From Rhipicephalus microplus (taxonomy: Eukaryota; Arthropoda; Arachnida; Ixodida; Ixodidae): a stretch of 64,000 nt of DNA. This document shows positions 48,720-60,830 of this stretch, in pieces. Position 1 is the first letter of the stretch. Each line of letters begins with the position of its first letter. Location: contig NC_134710.1 in the NCBI RefSeq assembly GCF_043290135.1, forward strand, positions 201,742,692 to 201,806,691, given 5' to 3'. Both the position numbers and the translations under genes were made by a program. The notes under the pieces are model-generated. The model searched no databases. It saw only the letters and a list, made by a program, of their open reading frames with translations, and was not told where the DNA came from.

Positions 48720-51430
48720 ATGAAAATATTTATTATCTCCCTCTCTGTTCGATGAAACTCAAGAAAAAGTACTCAAAACAGTTTTTTCATAGAACTGTCA
48801 CACTCACAGCAAAACATTCAATTTTTGTACAGTGGCGTTGTTGAAAGCCATATTTTTGCATGTTTGTTCGCATAGAACATCATTCTTTGCATATTATTGT
48901 CAGCAATGCTTTACAGTGTTATTACTCAATTGCCCTAAATTTTTCTAGGCCGCCTACAGGCTCAAAATTTTGTTGTGTCTATAGAATGACTGATATTTTC
49001 TAGTCATCTGGGGGCGAAAAGTTTACAACAGTTTGACAGATCTGGTAGCATGTTTTAGCCCTACGTGCTTGAAGGGAGACAAGCTCAGAGGTGGTACATG
49101 GGCAAAAATTGTATCGGAGATGTGTTCGTGCGGTCAAAGAATGTCTGGAAACAAAAATGCACAGCAGGCTTGAGTGCAGCATCAGCAACCTAAACTCATG
49201 TCTGATTACAATACATTTATATATAGCTAGCCTAGAACAACACAAAAGCATGGTTCAAAGGGGTCAAATAAACACGAATAGAACTAATGGGCGTGTAAAG
49301 AAAACGGCGCGTTGCTCTACACACAAAAAAAATAAGGGTGGGTGTTTTACTCATAAGGTTGGAAAGAGGCTTCCCCTGTCTACTCCTTGTTTTAAAATAT
49401 TACAAAAACATGCTATTTGCTAGAATTGGACATGTGGGTACAATACCAATCCGAGCTTAGCAAATGCTTTCTTGAGTGCTTTAAAGAAATACATTGAAAA
49501 AGAACGTTTTTTTTTCTTCCGTCAGTCCAACAATTGAAACATTTGCATAAGAGTCTACGGTGAGAATAAATCAGTCATCTGGCAGGTATGACAAAACTGA
49601 CTCAATTTGATATGCAAAAAGTTTTGATGTTGGCATTGTGTAAATGTCCTAGGTTGGCAATAACATAGAGGGTGAGCGAAACAAGAACATCGCTGCAAAC
49701 AGCTAATGCAACTCCTTACACAGAGAATGCTGCGTAACTTATACATTTTATACTTTCATATGAGTCACAATGTGCCTTATATTTTGTATTATTTAATGTG
49801 TCCCTAATGACCATAATCTTTCTTCTCTTGAAACGCATGTCATAAAATCTTTTGGTGCACAAAATGCCAATCTCTGCCACTGTAATGATGGTTAGTCGGC
49901 TAAGGCTGTACGTGTGGCCGAGACGGCGCATACAAGGAGCCAGCAAAGGATGCAAGGTGACAACGTGCGAGCCATCCGGCTCACAATGCCACTTCGAACC
50001 GGCCGCCTTCGCGAGGCAGCCCTCTGGAATCGGTCTGCTAAGCGATACCAACCACAGCATAAGTACGCATCGACTGAGAACTTCACGAAAAGCTGAATAG
50101 AGCTTTTCCTGAATATAGAACGTGCTATATATGAAATGACACTGTGTACGTTCGCACTGGCGTGAGAGTATTTCAACACTGAAGCTACTCAACCAGAGCT
50201 ATATACAATAAGTCCAGCCCATTCAAGCGTATTGGGCTCACAAATAGAATTCGACGTGACAAATATATAAAGCGAGTAAGTAGTAAAAAATAAAGATTTA
50301 TGAGCCGTAGAATATCCAGCCACATGTGCATAAAAAGCAAGTAATCGCTGCAGTTACTGTAAGCTAAACAACAAAAATAGAACAGTGAAGTGAGTCGCCA
50401 CGTGTCGGCAAAAAGTACACCGGTGAGAAAAAAAAGCCCGAACGAAAATTCGGTGCCAACAAAGTTATATCAGTTACAAAAACAAGATACTTCATTGCGT
50501 AAACAATGGAGTTGCTTGTCATGGTATTCCTGGTTTCAGTTAAAAGTTCTGTCAAGTCATTTCTCATCCATTGGCATCCTTTATGTACCAGTAGGTTTCT
50601 GGTCGCACCACCACTTACCAGTATTAGCACACAGTTATCGCTGAGGCGCTTCCCACGCTAAAATCTTGAAATGGTAAGAACTTCTGTGGCACACTCCCAC
50701 GTGAGATAGGGTCACATTCTCTTAGCCTTGAAGAGCTTTGGGTATTAGTCCTTCACACTACAGTCTTGACATAGAAACCAGGGACGGGCCCAAGATTTGT
50801 CATGCTCCACGGGTGCTCTTTTCATCTGTCTTTCGTGGGAGCTTTCTAGCACATGTGCGGCAGCGCGATTGTTTCTTGTCCTAAAATTAGGCCCATTGTT
50901 AAGCGCATGTCTGATGCCTTTCCGAGAACTATTGCTTTGCGTTTGCTTTTGTAAAGGATACCTCTTTTGTGTACCATTTGGATGACCGTGCTCCTGAATT
51001 AGCAGTGCGATTATATTTTCAAATAACACGTCCGCGGCAACGTCATGAAAGAAAGATGTGTCCATTACGCTCAAGTAAGGTCACTTCCACCCCTCACCCC
51101 AATGTGTGAGTTCACCGGTCAGCTCAAAACAGTCTGAATGTGTCTAACATTTTTTACACAATAAAATGTAGATAATAACCAATACATTTCAATGACAATT
51201 TTATTGTTGAGTCTAAAAAAGTAAAGCAAGTTTCACTCTGTGAAAGCTGTATATAGAAACAGAGAAGAGCTCTCGCGCAAAAACTCCCGCTACTTCGCAT
51301 ATATGCAGCTTTCTGCCACTATCGACCAGTCATGGTATAGGATTATTTGTGCTGTGCTGAATCCTGGCGTTAACATAAGTTTTATCCAGAGTGCCTAAAG
51401 GTCTATAGCACAGCCCCGGGCAATGATCGG
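48720..51430. other. Unassigned, except the signal-peptide candidate
   Basis: Sequence is AT-rich except for the CpG-richer patch at 49890-50060 described separately. No other exon, RNA gene or element could be supported. Confidence 0.4.
49912..49975 (-). CDS. Candidate signal-peptide first exon of an unplaced secreted protein
   Basis: The minus-strand ATG at 49975 opens MARTLSPCILCWLLVCAVSA, a basic n-region, hydrophobic core and AVSA cleavage motif that together make a textbook secretory signal. The local sequence is CpG-rich relative to its flanks. TATATAG at 50131-50125 lies upstream, with initiator-like TTCAG motifs 20-40 bases further on. A weak donor (CACAC/GTACAG) at 49911 would give phase 1. 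If unspliced, the frame stops after 27 residues at 49892. No downstream exon could be assigned; it might belong to the lipase locus or to a separate gene. Confidence 0.3.
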
Positions 51431-51888
51431 CAAGTGGATATAAATAGCAAAGCAGCGCACGAAGACTTTGAAACTTTGAGTTTCAATCGGGTGCCGTTTT
51501 GCACGGGACTTTTTGCAGATAGGGAAGGAAAACGACGACGTTAACAGAGAGATGCTCGTGCGGTATGGCTTGTGAGTCGTTTTGGAGCCTGTGCGGCGTG
51601 TGTTTTATTATGAGTTAGTCAATTGTTCTTTTATGACGAGGTCAAAGACAAGAATTCAGCAATGGAAAGGAAATCTAGTCGCCAACGGATGAGTGAATGT
51701 GAGCTTTACCAGTTCACGGGTCTGGTAACTTTACTGGTGGTGGAGACGCGGGCTCCAACCACGGAGACACTATCACGACTCGCGAACTGCTACAAGCGCT
51801 TCAAGAAAAGGACAAACTGATATCGACCATGCTGGAACGACTGGTTTAGGCCAGCGCAGAGCAGCCACAAACTGCGCCAAGGTTCCAG

Positions 51889-52272
51889 GTGATCACCTAC
51901 TTTAGCCGCAACATCAGCCCCTTTTACGGCTCCGAAGATGCTCATCCAGCGTGCCAGTGGATTGAAAACTTTCGTCGAATGACAAAACTTCATGCGTGGT
52001 CAGCTGCCTACACGATGGAAACTGCCAAGGCCCGACTGATTGGAGCTGCCAATGATTGGTACCATTCGAGGAGCTCTCAAATCACATCGTCGGAGGATTT
52101 GGAGGTACGTTTTCATTGTACCTTTGTCAACCATGGCTCCAGAGTTAACACGACTGGCCATCATCTGCCCTCGACCGGAAGCACTGCGGCGGAAACAGAC
52201 GACGCTCCGAGTCTACACGAAGTCGCGCCTGACGGAACCCCCAGAAGACACGTGAACCCGTTTTCCGAATGA
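51889..52272 (+). pseudogene. Retrotransposon gag fragment
   Basis: The frame contains CQWIENFRRMTKLHAWSAAY, then AKARLIGAANDWYHSRSSQI and a phenylalanine-anchored end, the typical capsid core of Ty3/Gypsy-type gag (retrotrans_gag). Upstream in another frame ELLQALQEKDKLISTMLERL looks like the preceding coiled-coil. A frameshift follows near VRFHCTFVN, and stop codons interrupt the joined reading. Confidence 0.6.
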
Positions 52273-52815
52273 ACCCCGTCCCACACCGAGAACTCCGGAG
52301 ATAGTAAAGCACCGACTGTGAAGGTAGGTGAAGAACAAAAGCTCAAGACGTGTGCCGGAGCCAATGGAAAGCCGAAATACAGAAACCAAGCCGAAGCTGT
52401 GGGCAAATAAAAGCGCACAACCTCCCAACCCACTGATATGGAAAAATACAGCGAGAAAAAAAAACGGAACGGCGAAAGAAACAGCAGGGCATTGCTGCGA
52501 AGAAAGAAAGAAGTGTAAGATAACGAAGAAGCAGGCCAGGAACAGAAAGCGACACATAAGAATAAGCAGGAAGAAGGCGAAGTTGCAGAAGACAAAAAGC
52601 CAGCAGACCAATTAAGCCAAGACAATGATACGGAAGACAAGCCACTGGAAGAATCAGAAAAAAATGCTGTAGAGGAGACGGAAAGAAACGAGAATGAAGA
52701 GTCCTGGACCATCCGGAAGGAAGATACTGAGCTGAAGACAACAGGACCAGACGACACCGAGAAAACGAGAAACGCCAGTGCAAATACGCAGGAAGATTCA
52801 CCGCAGACGGGCTAA
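52273..52815 (+). pseudogene. Charged (Lys/Glu-rich) tail following gag
   Basis: Plus-strand frames are dominated by Lys, Glu, Arg and Asp (for example EESEKNAVEETERNENEE) and end at a TAA near 52815. It is probably the C-terminal part of the same gag protein. The antisense Ser/Phe/Leu-rich frames of up to 198 residues are shadows of this bias. Confidence 0.4.
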
Positions 52816-53434
52816 AAGCTGAGGTCCGAGCTGAACCAAGCGTCGAAGCAGAAGTCTAGGCAAGGGGACACCAGCATGGTGCCTGTTGTGCCTTTTCCTA
52901 AGGTCGAGCCAGTCAAGATGGCCGGAAACTACGACATTCCCTTGCGCGTTTCACGCTACGAACGGGCGAACTTCTGCGTGCTTGAAGAACATGACGCTTC
53001 AGTGTAAAGGCGTAGCTGTTTTTTGTGTTGTTCCTGTTTGTTATCTTTTTCTTTCGTGTGTCATTTATTAGGTATTTTGTGTAAGAGGATCACTGAAGAT
53101 TTGTTCGTTAAGTCAATCAGGAACAGTCTCAGGACAGCCTGAACGAGGACGTCAAGCGTTGCAAGATGGCTGAATATTAAAAATGCACGTGCCTTTTTCT
53201 AAATAGTAAAGGTAAACGACAACGTTAACAGAGAAACACTCGTGCGGTATGGCTTGTGAGGCGTTTCGTAGCCTGTGTGGCATTTGAGTGAAGCCTGTGT
53301 GGCGTGTGTTTTAATATGTGTTAGTAAACTGTTATTTTATTATGAGATCGAAGAGAACACGGGTAAGAAAATTTGATCCGGGTCACCGCAAAATAACTTG
53401 CTAGTTCTCAAAGGTGCAGTATACTTCACACAAG

Positions 53435-53595
53435 GCATTTCCGATGGAGGCGGAATTGTTGTAGGCCCGTGTGCTCAGATTTGGGTGCACGGTAAGGAAC
53501 CCCAGGTGGTCAAAATTTCCGGAGCCCTCCACTACGGCGTCTCTCATAATCATATAGTGGTTTTGGGACGTTAAACCCCACAAATCAATCAATCA
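53435..53595 (+). mobile_element. 5'-truncated Ruka-like SINE with perfect 14-bp target duplication
   Basis: The plus-oriented body starts at GCATTTCCGATGGAGG, lacking the tRNA-like head, and ends in TCAA repeats. ATACTTCACACAAG at 53421-53434 is repeated perfectly at 53596-53609. Confidence 0.88.
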
Positions 53596-53609
53596 ATACT
53601 TCACACAAG

Positions 53610-55125
53610 ATCACTGCCTATGATTACACTTATCTTTAAGAAAGAAACAAAACAACACAAACACAGTGCACAATAGGAACAATTTACACATTACTGAAAC
53701 TTCTAACGGTAGCTGGTTTGTGTAACCATTGTGCCGCTTAGCTTACGGGAGCAGACTTGATATCGGGCCATGGTCGTTTCATTTCGACGTGGGGTCATTG
53801 GCAAAGAACACAGGCATGCTTGGGTTTAGGTGCTTGTTAGATGGATCCACGCAGCGAAATTGAATAATGCTATGCTGCTGGGTGCCTCAAAATCTTTTTG
53901 TTGACTTAGTACCGCAAACTCCAATAATTTGTTTCTTCATCAGCATCATGATCATTAATATTATAATTAATAGTATTCCTTGGAGAAATCTTGTTAAGCA
54001 AACACATTGGTCAACATCTTGATTCTGTTGCCCTACTTTCGCAACATTTTTAGCTTAACTAAGGTTGCTCCAATATCTCGACTGATTATCATTTTATTTT
54101 TGTGAGCTGGGGCCAAAAGGCGTGTAAACTGAAACCAGCAGAGTTACTCATCATGCCCTTCTGGGAACCGTTTTCTGGTAGTTTTCCAGGTGACAGTCAC
54201 CACGAATAACCATAGAAGGTATATAGCTTTGCATAAATTGCAGCATTTATAGTACAAGCCTTTTAAAACTGTATTTCACTTCTTTTCAAACCTGTGTCCT
54301 CGAGATTAGCAACATGACACGCTACGTGCTAAGCTACGACGGTGGTTGAAGTATCACTTATTGAACAGGTGAAATTTTTTATGGCTGCCTTTCTCGATTA
54401 CAGGGCAGAAAAAATCGCACACAAAAATAAACATATGGGATTGCTCTAGCCACTGATATTTAACGAGAGTCCCGTGAACATCTCTAACTGCTACCGAACA
54501 TCACAATACACTTGCCGTTACATTGTAGAATGCAAGAAATAATTTATTTCTGTGACAGTGCAACGGAGGTCTACTGACACACATGGTCCCTTCGCCGATT
54601 ATGGCTTTTGCCTTTGTAATCTCCGGCATTTTTTAGGGTCAGAGCTTTTTAAAGCGGCACCCATTTGTCCCTCGTAGTCGTAGTCGTAGTGTGTAACCAG
54701 TCTTACGTTTTGACCTGCAAGGTGGTGCCGCTGGGAGATTTCTCGTGTGCGTTGTTGAGCAATAAAAAATGCGCAGCGTGCGCGTTAACTAAAAGCCAAA
54801 TTCTCCGGTGTCTCACTATACATTAGCAGCCATTGGCATGTACATTGAGCACTATCTGACAAGAAAGGGTTGCTACGTTATACTCGCTGGGCGTAACCTC
54901 CTTGGTTTTAGAAAGGTTTAGTGAGCGTTGGGCCTCAGTGCCATGAATACAGTGAACTATTATATACCATGAACTCGAGGTGGTTAAAGGTGGGAAGTAG
55001 ACACGAAGCACAAGCCGTAAGAAAGTGTGCGTGTGCCACCTCCCGTTTAGTCCTTGGAATGTCCGCTGGATGGCGGTGCTTATATATGGGGATTATATGA
55101 TGAAATGATGCGAGATGGTGGTACT
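53610..55125. other. No gene recognised
   Basis: AT-rich sequence with a short GTAGTCGTAGTCGTAGT run near 54676. No motif-bearing frame. Confidence 0.45.
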
Positions 55126-55129
55126 TGGA

Positions 55130-55345
55130 GTGGTAAATAGGTGGATGAACGGACACACAGACAGATGCATGGACGGACGCACGGATGGCTGCACGGACGA
55201 AGGAACGCATGGACCGACGCAGGAGTGGATGCATGGACTAACGCAGGGACAGACGCACAGATGGACGTGCGGACGCACGAACAGACGCACGCACGGACGG
55301 TCACACAGGCGGACGCATGGATGGATGGAAGCAAGAACGATTAAA
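55130..55345. repeat. Degenerate GGAC/GGATG minisatellite
   Basis: Irregular units of ACGGACGCA and ATGGACG type over ~215 bases. It borders the insertion site of the RTE element at 55416. Confidence 0.85.
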
Positions 55346-55425
55346 CGGACGTACGCTTCGCCCCACTCTCCATCATTCACTCCGTGCATAATCTGCCTTT
55401 TTTTTCTGTATGTTGGCTGATTGTA

Positions 55426-56505
55426 ACCTTTCCGTCAATAGACACTTCGTATATAAGGTGGTCAGTTTTTCTAACAAAATTTTTCCGCCATCTTTTAGCA
55501 GGTAAAATGTAACTTTACCCTCACCAGTCGCTTTGCTTCTTTGCATTTCTTCAAGGGCTTTCAGTAGTTCTCCTGTCATTATGTCGAATTCATTTGGACT
55601 ATTATTGCTTCTTACGATATCGTTCTGGTTGTTTCGGCTTCTATACAGCTCTCTCTAGAACTCCTCCGCAACCTCAACTATTCTATCCATATTGATTGTG
55701 ACAATATCTTCCTTGTCCCTTAACGCATGCATCCGAATTTTGCCTGTGCATAAGCTTGCCTTCACAGCTTTTAGGCTTCTGCTGCGTTTTACAGCCTGCT
55801 TGATTCTCTCCATGCTAGACATTCTGACGTCGGCTACATTACGCTTATTGGTTAACTTCGCAAGCTCCACTTTCGAAGTTAATGAGGCTTTCATAGTTCA
55901 TCGTCTCTTAATGAAATATTTCGTCTTCTGGGATAGTTTTCCAGTGTCCTGTATAGTGATAGTACCTCCGACTTCCATTGCGCAATCTTTCATTATACTA
56001 GTAAGATTATCGTTCATTGTCTCAACGTTAACGTCGGTTACCTCGTTTGGAGCAGCGAATCTATTCTGAAGCAAAACTGAATTTCTGTACTTTCTCTCTC
56101 ACCGCTAGTTCATTACTGACTTCTTGCAAGTCACTTTGTGCATTTGCTTGTTTAAAATGTAGGTGAATTCGAGCTCTTACTATTTTATAGTCACTGCATC
56201 GGATCCTGCCAATTACTTTTACACACTGTACAATGCCTGGGTGTACACACAAAATGAAGTCCATTTCATTTTTAGTTTCGCCCTTAGAACTCCGCTACGG
56301 CCACTTACGGTTATCCCCTTTTCAGTAAAAGGTATTCAGGATCTGTAAACTAATACATTCTGCGAACTCTACTAATAACTCCCATTTGGCAATTCTAGAG
56401 CCGAAAACATATGCTCCCACTGCATGGTCTCTGGCCCGGTTTTTGCCTACTTTGGCATTAAAGTCGCTCATCAGTATAGTATGCTGTATCATTACTTCAT
56501 TATTT
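55426..56505 (-). mobile_element. RTE-type LINE, inverted 5' segment (endonuclease to start of RT)
   Basis: On the minus strand from 56505 this reads ILMSDFNAKVGK (endonuclease), NEMDFILCVHPG and CSDYKIVRARIHLHF (endonuclease end), a linker, then LLKALEEMQRSKATGEGKV and LTTLYTKCLLTER, the run-up to the reverse transcriptase. It ends at 55426 at the exact base where the plus-strand part beginning at 56506 resumes. Stops and small indels show decay. Confidence 0.8.
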
Positions 56506-56854
56506 ACCAGAATCTTTCAAGAACGCCAACATCATCTTAATTCATAAGAAAGGAGAAGTCAGGCACTCGAACAATTACAGGCTGATCATCTTACTTTCAG
56601 TTCTCTAGAAACTATTCACAAGAATATTAGGTAATAGAATCAGGACAACATTAGGGTTAAGCTAACTACAGTACAAAGCAGAATTTTGTATAGGCTACAC
56701 CATAATTGACGATATTCATACTATCAGTCAGGCGATAGACAAACGCACGGAATACAACCGATTCCTATATCCATAGCCTTCATAAATTACCAGAAGGCAT
56801 TTGACTTGGTCGAGACATCAGCAGTGCTGCAGGCACTATAAAATCAGGGCATCG
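56506..56854 (+). mobile_element. RTE-type LINE, first reverse transcriptase block
   Basis: This plus-strand block reads PESFKNANIILIHKKGEV and YRLIILLSVL, then AEFCIGYTIIDDIHTISQAI, the start of RTE-clade reverse transcriptase, and continues to LQAL.NQGI where it is interrupted. It continues at 60136 after removal of an inserted LINE. Confidence 0.8.
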
Positions 56855-57513
56855 GACACAGGAGGAGGAGGATTGAAGGAGGAAGGATAGGGAGGTTAGC
56901 CAGTTCTCAGACCAGCTGGCTACCCTGTGCTGGGGAATGGGTAAGGGGAATAAAAGATGAGAGAAAAGAGACGTTGAAGGAGAAGAAAAGGGACAACAGT
57001 ACAATCCATGACGCTGCTTAGTCTGTCTCTAAGACCACTTGCCCGCAAGTAGCGCAACAACACTCTCAATGCCTTGCGTGCCAAAGACGGTATCGGCTCG
57101 TGTCCTAATACTCTTTCTTCCGACAACTGGCGATTGTCCAGTCTATCTAAAACATTCGACAGTTCTTTTCTTGGCTCACTGAAGCGAGGACACTCGCAGA
57201 AAAGATGGAAGAATGTCTCCGCACAGCCACGGTTGTCGCATGTCGGGCTGCTGACGAATCCAATTCAAAACAAATCATCATTCGTACAGGCCACCCCAAT
57301 CCACAGATAGCACAAAAGTGTCTCCTCCAGTCTGGTTAATCCTGATGGAAGAGGGAGCTGTAGGTGGGGGTCCAATTTATGAAGGTGGTCGTTGGTGAAT
57401 TCCGGTGAATTTCACTGAGCGAGTGTCAGTTCTCGTGCAAGTGATCGAAGCCTTGTAGCGGCGTCCGTTCTTGATAATGGTATAGCTGCACAAGGGGCAT
57501 CATCATGAAAAGA

Positions 57514-57961
57514 TCAGGCTGCTTCATATGCACGGTCATTTCCATCGATGCTCTGGTGGCCCGGTATCCATTGATAAGCTATTCCATGCTGCTTCTCTGT
57601 AACCTGGTGATGAAGCAGCCTTATTACAGAGACTAGCTGTTCATTTGGCGCATGACGATATGGCGAGGCAGCGCCCTGAAGGGCTGCTTTGGAGTTGGAG
57701 AATATTGACCATGTCTGCTGTGGTTCTTCAACTAGGAACTCCAGAGCGGCACGAGTGGCGGTGAGTTCTGCTGTCGTGGATGATGTCAGATGCGATTTTC
57801 TAAACTTTATTGTGACGAACATTTCCGGAATTACCACGGCGCCTGTTGAGCTTGCGGAAGTAACCAGCCAATCTGTGCAAATGTGAATGCATTCACTGTG
57901 TTTTTCCTGCAGAAACAGTAATGTTGTTTGTCTTAGGGCCAAATTTGACAATTTTTTTTGC
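57514..57961 (-). pseudogene. RNase H remnant of the nested I-type LINE
   Basis: The frame reads HICTDWLVTSASSTGAVVIP, TTAELTATRAALEFLVEEP, WSIFSNSKAALQ and QWIPGHQSIDGNDRAYEAA, the four RNase H blocks. The third catalytic Asp (normally SDSKAAL) is Asn and the terminal DRAD is DRAY, so activity is unlikely. Confidence 0.75.
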
Positions 57962-58641
57962 GTTCCGGAAATGGTTGTCAGGGCTTCCAGTGAATGTAGA
58001 CACCACAATGGTAACGACGGTCTTGCTGCGTGCGTGAAGTTTGCGGGAATGATCGTTTGATGTGGAGCAATAATAGTGCAGAACGCAGAGCGTGGCCTGG
58101 AAGTTGGAAGGGAGGCGAGGTGATGCGATTGAATCCGGGTTGCGTGTCTTATGCGCGTCCTTAAACGTAGGAGTGCCTTTATTTAAACAATATAGTTGGT
58201 GGTTAGATGCAAAGGAGGACACATGTCTTCCCCGATGGTCTGTCTTCTGGCTTCTCACAGCGGGTAATGAGCGTTAAAATCACCAGTAATAATCCATGTC
58301 CCAGGTGTTGCTGATGTAATGGCCCTTAATCTTGCAGGGTCGAAGGGGCCTGAAGGCAAAATATATACTGCCACGTTCTTAAGCTTAACTGTCAGGCACA
58401 TGTATTGGTTGTTGTCATCTGGTGTTACTGGCGGCTGAATATATGTGAGTTCACACCTAATGTAAACAATGACCTTACTGTTTTTGTTAGAGGTTGCAGA
58501 TCTGAAAGCTTCGTATTTGGATAGTTGAATAGCATTGTGAAGGTGTGGTTCACAAATGACGATAATTAGAAACTCATTCCTAAATACAAATGGCCGAAAA
58601 TTGAAAATGCGGCGTTTAAGGGCTCGGCAAGTCCATTGCAA
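57962..58641 (-). pseudogene. ORF2 endonuclease remnant of the nested I-type LINE
   Basis: The frame begins MQWTCRALKRR (WNCRGL-type start), continues VICEPHLHNAIQLSKY and ends IITGDFNAHYPL, the GDFNAH motif of APE-type retroelement endonucleases. FASNHQLYCLNKGTPTF follows in another frame. The sequence then jumps to RNase H without reverse transcriptase. Confidence 0.7.
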
Positions 58642-58900
58642 AATTTATGCTTCTTTAACTTGTTTACGGAAGTGCTGCAGAGAAAAAACCATGCTGCTTC
58701 TAGGCTTTACAACGCTGGATTCAGAGCATCCAGTATTTGAAGGATGCTGTGAGGAGCCGGAGTCTGAATATTTATCAGGAGTACTCGAACGGTGTTCATG
58801 AGGGTCTTAATCATGGCTATTACTTCCTTATCTTGACTGTCGCGAATCACTCACTCTTAAGTGGCTTTCAATGGCCGATGTTATGACTCTGCTGGCAAAT

Positions 58901-60025
58901 TTATCGACGGCAGCGCTGGTGACGCGTCATATGACTCGACGATTCATGCGTCTTTCTGAGGATGCTAGTTGTTGGCACTTGTTGGTGCTTGTAGTGGTGA
59001 GTGTGTGATATGGGGTAGCGGTGTATCCCTGACGTTGGCAGTGGGTATCCTGGAAATTCTCGTGTGGCGCGAAAGCCGACGTCGCACTTTAGCAGCAGCC
59101 TTCCTGTGAGTGGAACAGTCTCTCGCAATCTGCCTTAGCACTTGCATATCCTTCTTCACACCTGGGCACTCTTTTGAAACCGCATCGTGAGGACATTGGC
59201 AATTGCCGCATTTGCAATTTCTGCTTGGTAGGCTTCTGTGTTGTGTGACTCCGAGCATTGGGAGCACACAGCAGAACTTGTGGAAACAACGCTCATGTGT
59301 CTCATGTTACAGCCGCTCCGACACTGAATAGGTCTCGGCACGAACGGCCACACTATGTGTCGAAAATGTCCAACTCTTACGAGAGAGGGAAGACTGTCAC
59401 CCTTGAAAACAAGTTTTACGCATCGTGAGTTCCCAAGACGGCGGGCTTGCAAGATGGTAGTAGCTTCCGTCACTGATTTGATTAGAATGGGAAAATCAAT
59501 GTAGCTAATAGAAGTGTCGACGTTGTATATAACACCGGCCATTGAGTCCTTGCCATCTGGTATGTAAGAACGTACGTTGATGTTCCCCAGCACATTGACT
59601 TTGTTCAATATGTCGAGAGAAAGTACATTGCGTAACGTCTATCGCCAGAACGTTCTTGCAAACATTGATTCTCACATCTGTTATTGGTCCCAGAACGAGC
59701 GCCTCAAGAGACATAGACGTGGCTAGGTGATTAAGTCCGTTCATGCCATCAGCGGCATTCAGCGGGACAAACAAAATAGTGTGAACCGGTGGCTCTTGCA
59801 TATTCTTGGTGGCCTTACTTGGGGAAGATGTCGTAAGTAGGCTCCTCTTCGCTTTGCGCTTTACCACGCCACAAAGTCACTTTCATCCGAGCTCTCATCA
59901 CTGGCCGTAGAGTATATCAGCGTGTCCTCATTGCCGGCGTCACTTGGGTGACCGAAGCGCTTTTTTAGAGTGACCACAGATGACGTTGAAGGTATGGGTG
60001 GAGGCCGTGGTGATTCTAATTCCAT
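58901..60025 (-). pseudogene. ORF1 (gag-like) of the nested I-type LINE
   Basis: The ATG at 60025 opens MELESPRPPPIPSTSSVV. Two frameshifts (near 59865 and 59600) carry the reading through VHTILFVPLNAADG and RVGHFRHIVWPFVPRP, and a further shift reaches CGNCQCPHDAVSKECP, a retroelement gag zinc knuckle. ORF1 binds the element's RNA in this family. The breaks make it non-functional. Confidence 0.7.
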
Positions 60026-60135
60026 TTCCAGAGGCAGAAAAACGGCGTCTTCTGCGAGCACCAGTGAAAAAAAAGGGGAAAAAATAACAGACTGATACCA
60101 GCGTTTCACTCGGGAAACACTTCGTATTTCTACTC

Positions 60136-60830
60136 CAGGGCATCGAAGAACCCAACAAAAACATACTGGAAGAGATCTAGAGTAGATCGATAGCCACCAT
60201 AGTTCTCCAAAAAAGAATAACATATCCCTAATAGAGAAGGGTGTAAGGCAAGAAGACACGATCTTTCCTATGCTATTCACCACGTGTTTTAAGCATGTTT
60301 TCAGGGACCTAGATTGGGAGAGTATAGGATAAAAAAATGATGGAGGGTATCTTTGTAGTCTGAAATTCGCTGATGATATTGCTTTGATGAGTAACTCAGG
60401 AAACAAATTACCACTCATGATTACAGAACTGAACACGCAAAGCAGAAAAGTAGGCTGGGAAATTATTATGCACGAAACTAAAGTAATGTGCAGATAGTCT
60501 TGGCAGAAAACATGGCTTTGCGATGGGTGGAGAGATGCTGGAAGTTGCAAAGAAATATGTCTTCTTAGGACAGGTAGTAACCGCAGAGCCTTGCTGTGAG
60601 AGTTAAATAACTAGAAGATTAAGGATGGGGAGGTTCACAGTTGGCAAGCATTCTGAAATCTTGAATGGTAATCTACCACCAACTGTCAAAGGGTAGGTAT
60701 ATAACAGCTGAATTTCGCCGGTACTTACCTACGGAGCAGAAATGGAGGGTTACAAAGAGCGTTCAACCAAAATTGGTGATGATGAAGCGAGTGATGGAAA
60801 GGAAAACGATAGGTTTAACCTTAAGAGACA
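60136..60830 (+). mobile_element. RTE-type LINE, reverse transcriptase catalytic region
   Basis: The block resumes with EEPNKNILEEI, then GVRQEDTIFPMLFTTCFKHV-like residues over shifted frames, LKFADDIALMS containing the catalytic ADD triplet, and RVMERKTIGLTLRD near 60830. The catalytic motif is intact but the frame is broken several times. Confidence 0.8.

Larger units (their letters stand above)
51439..53360 (+). mobile_element. Remnant of a gag-bearing LTR-type retrotransposon
   Basis: A TATA-like TATAAATA at 51439-51446 precedes a ~140-base segment (51508-51645) that recurs imperfectly at 53190-53345. Shared landmarks are GACGTTAACAGAGA-like sequence and CTCGTGCGGTATGGCTTGTGAG. Between them lies a retrotrans_gag-type segment and a charged region. 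The direct repeats may be LTR parts. No protease, reverse transcriptase or integrase is seen between them, so the element was either non-autonomous or heavily deleted. Confidence 0.5.
56855..60135 (-). mobile_element. I-type LINE lacking reverse transcriptase, nested in the RTE element
   Basis: A 3.28-kb minus-strand element is flanked by CAGGGCATCG (56845-56854 and 60136-60145). It contains a gag-like ORF1, an endonuclease, RNase H, a C-terminal zinc region (CDNRGCAETFFHLFCECP) and a 3' end of TCC repeats. The ~2 kb that should encode the reverse transcriptase is missing between the endonuclease and RNase H, so the copy was probably mobilised in trans or deleted after insertion. Confidence 0.8.

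Noticed and set aside
52161..52801. Minus-strand frames of 132-198 residues rich in Ser, Phe and Leu
   Set aside because: They are antisense shadows of the Lys/Glu-rich gag tail.
59861..60550. A 229-residue minus frame as one protein
   Set aside because: Its first two-thirds run across RTE sequence in antisense; only the part from Met at 60025 belongs to the LINE ORF1.
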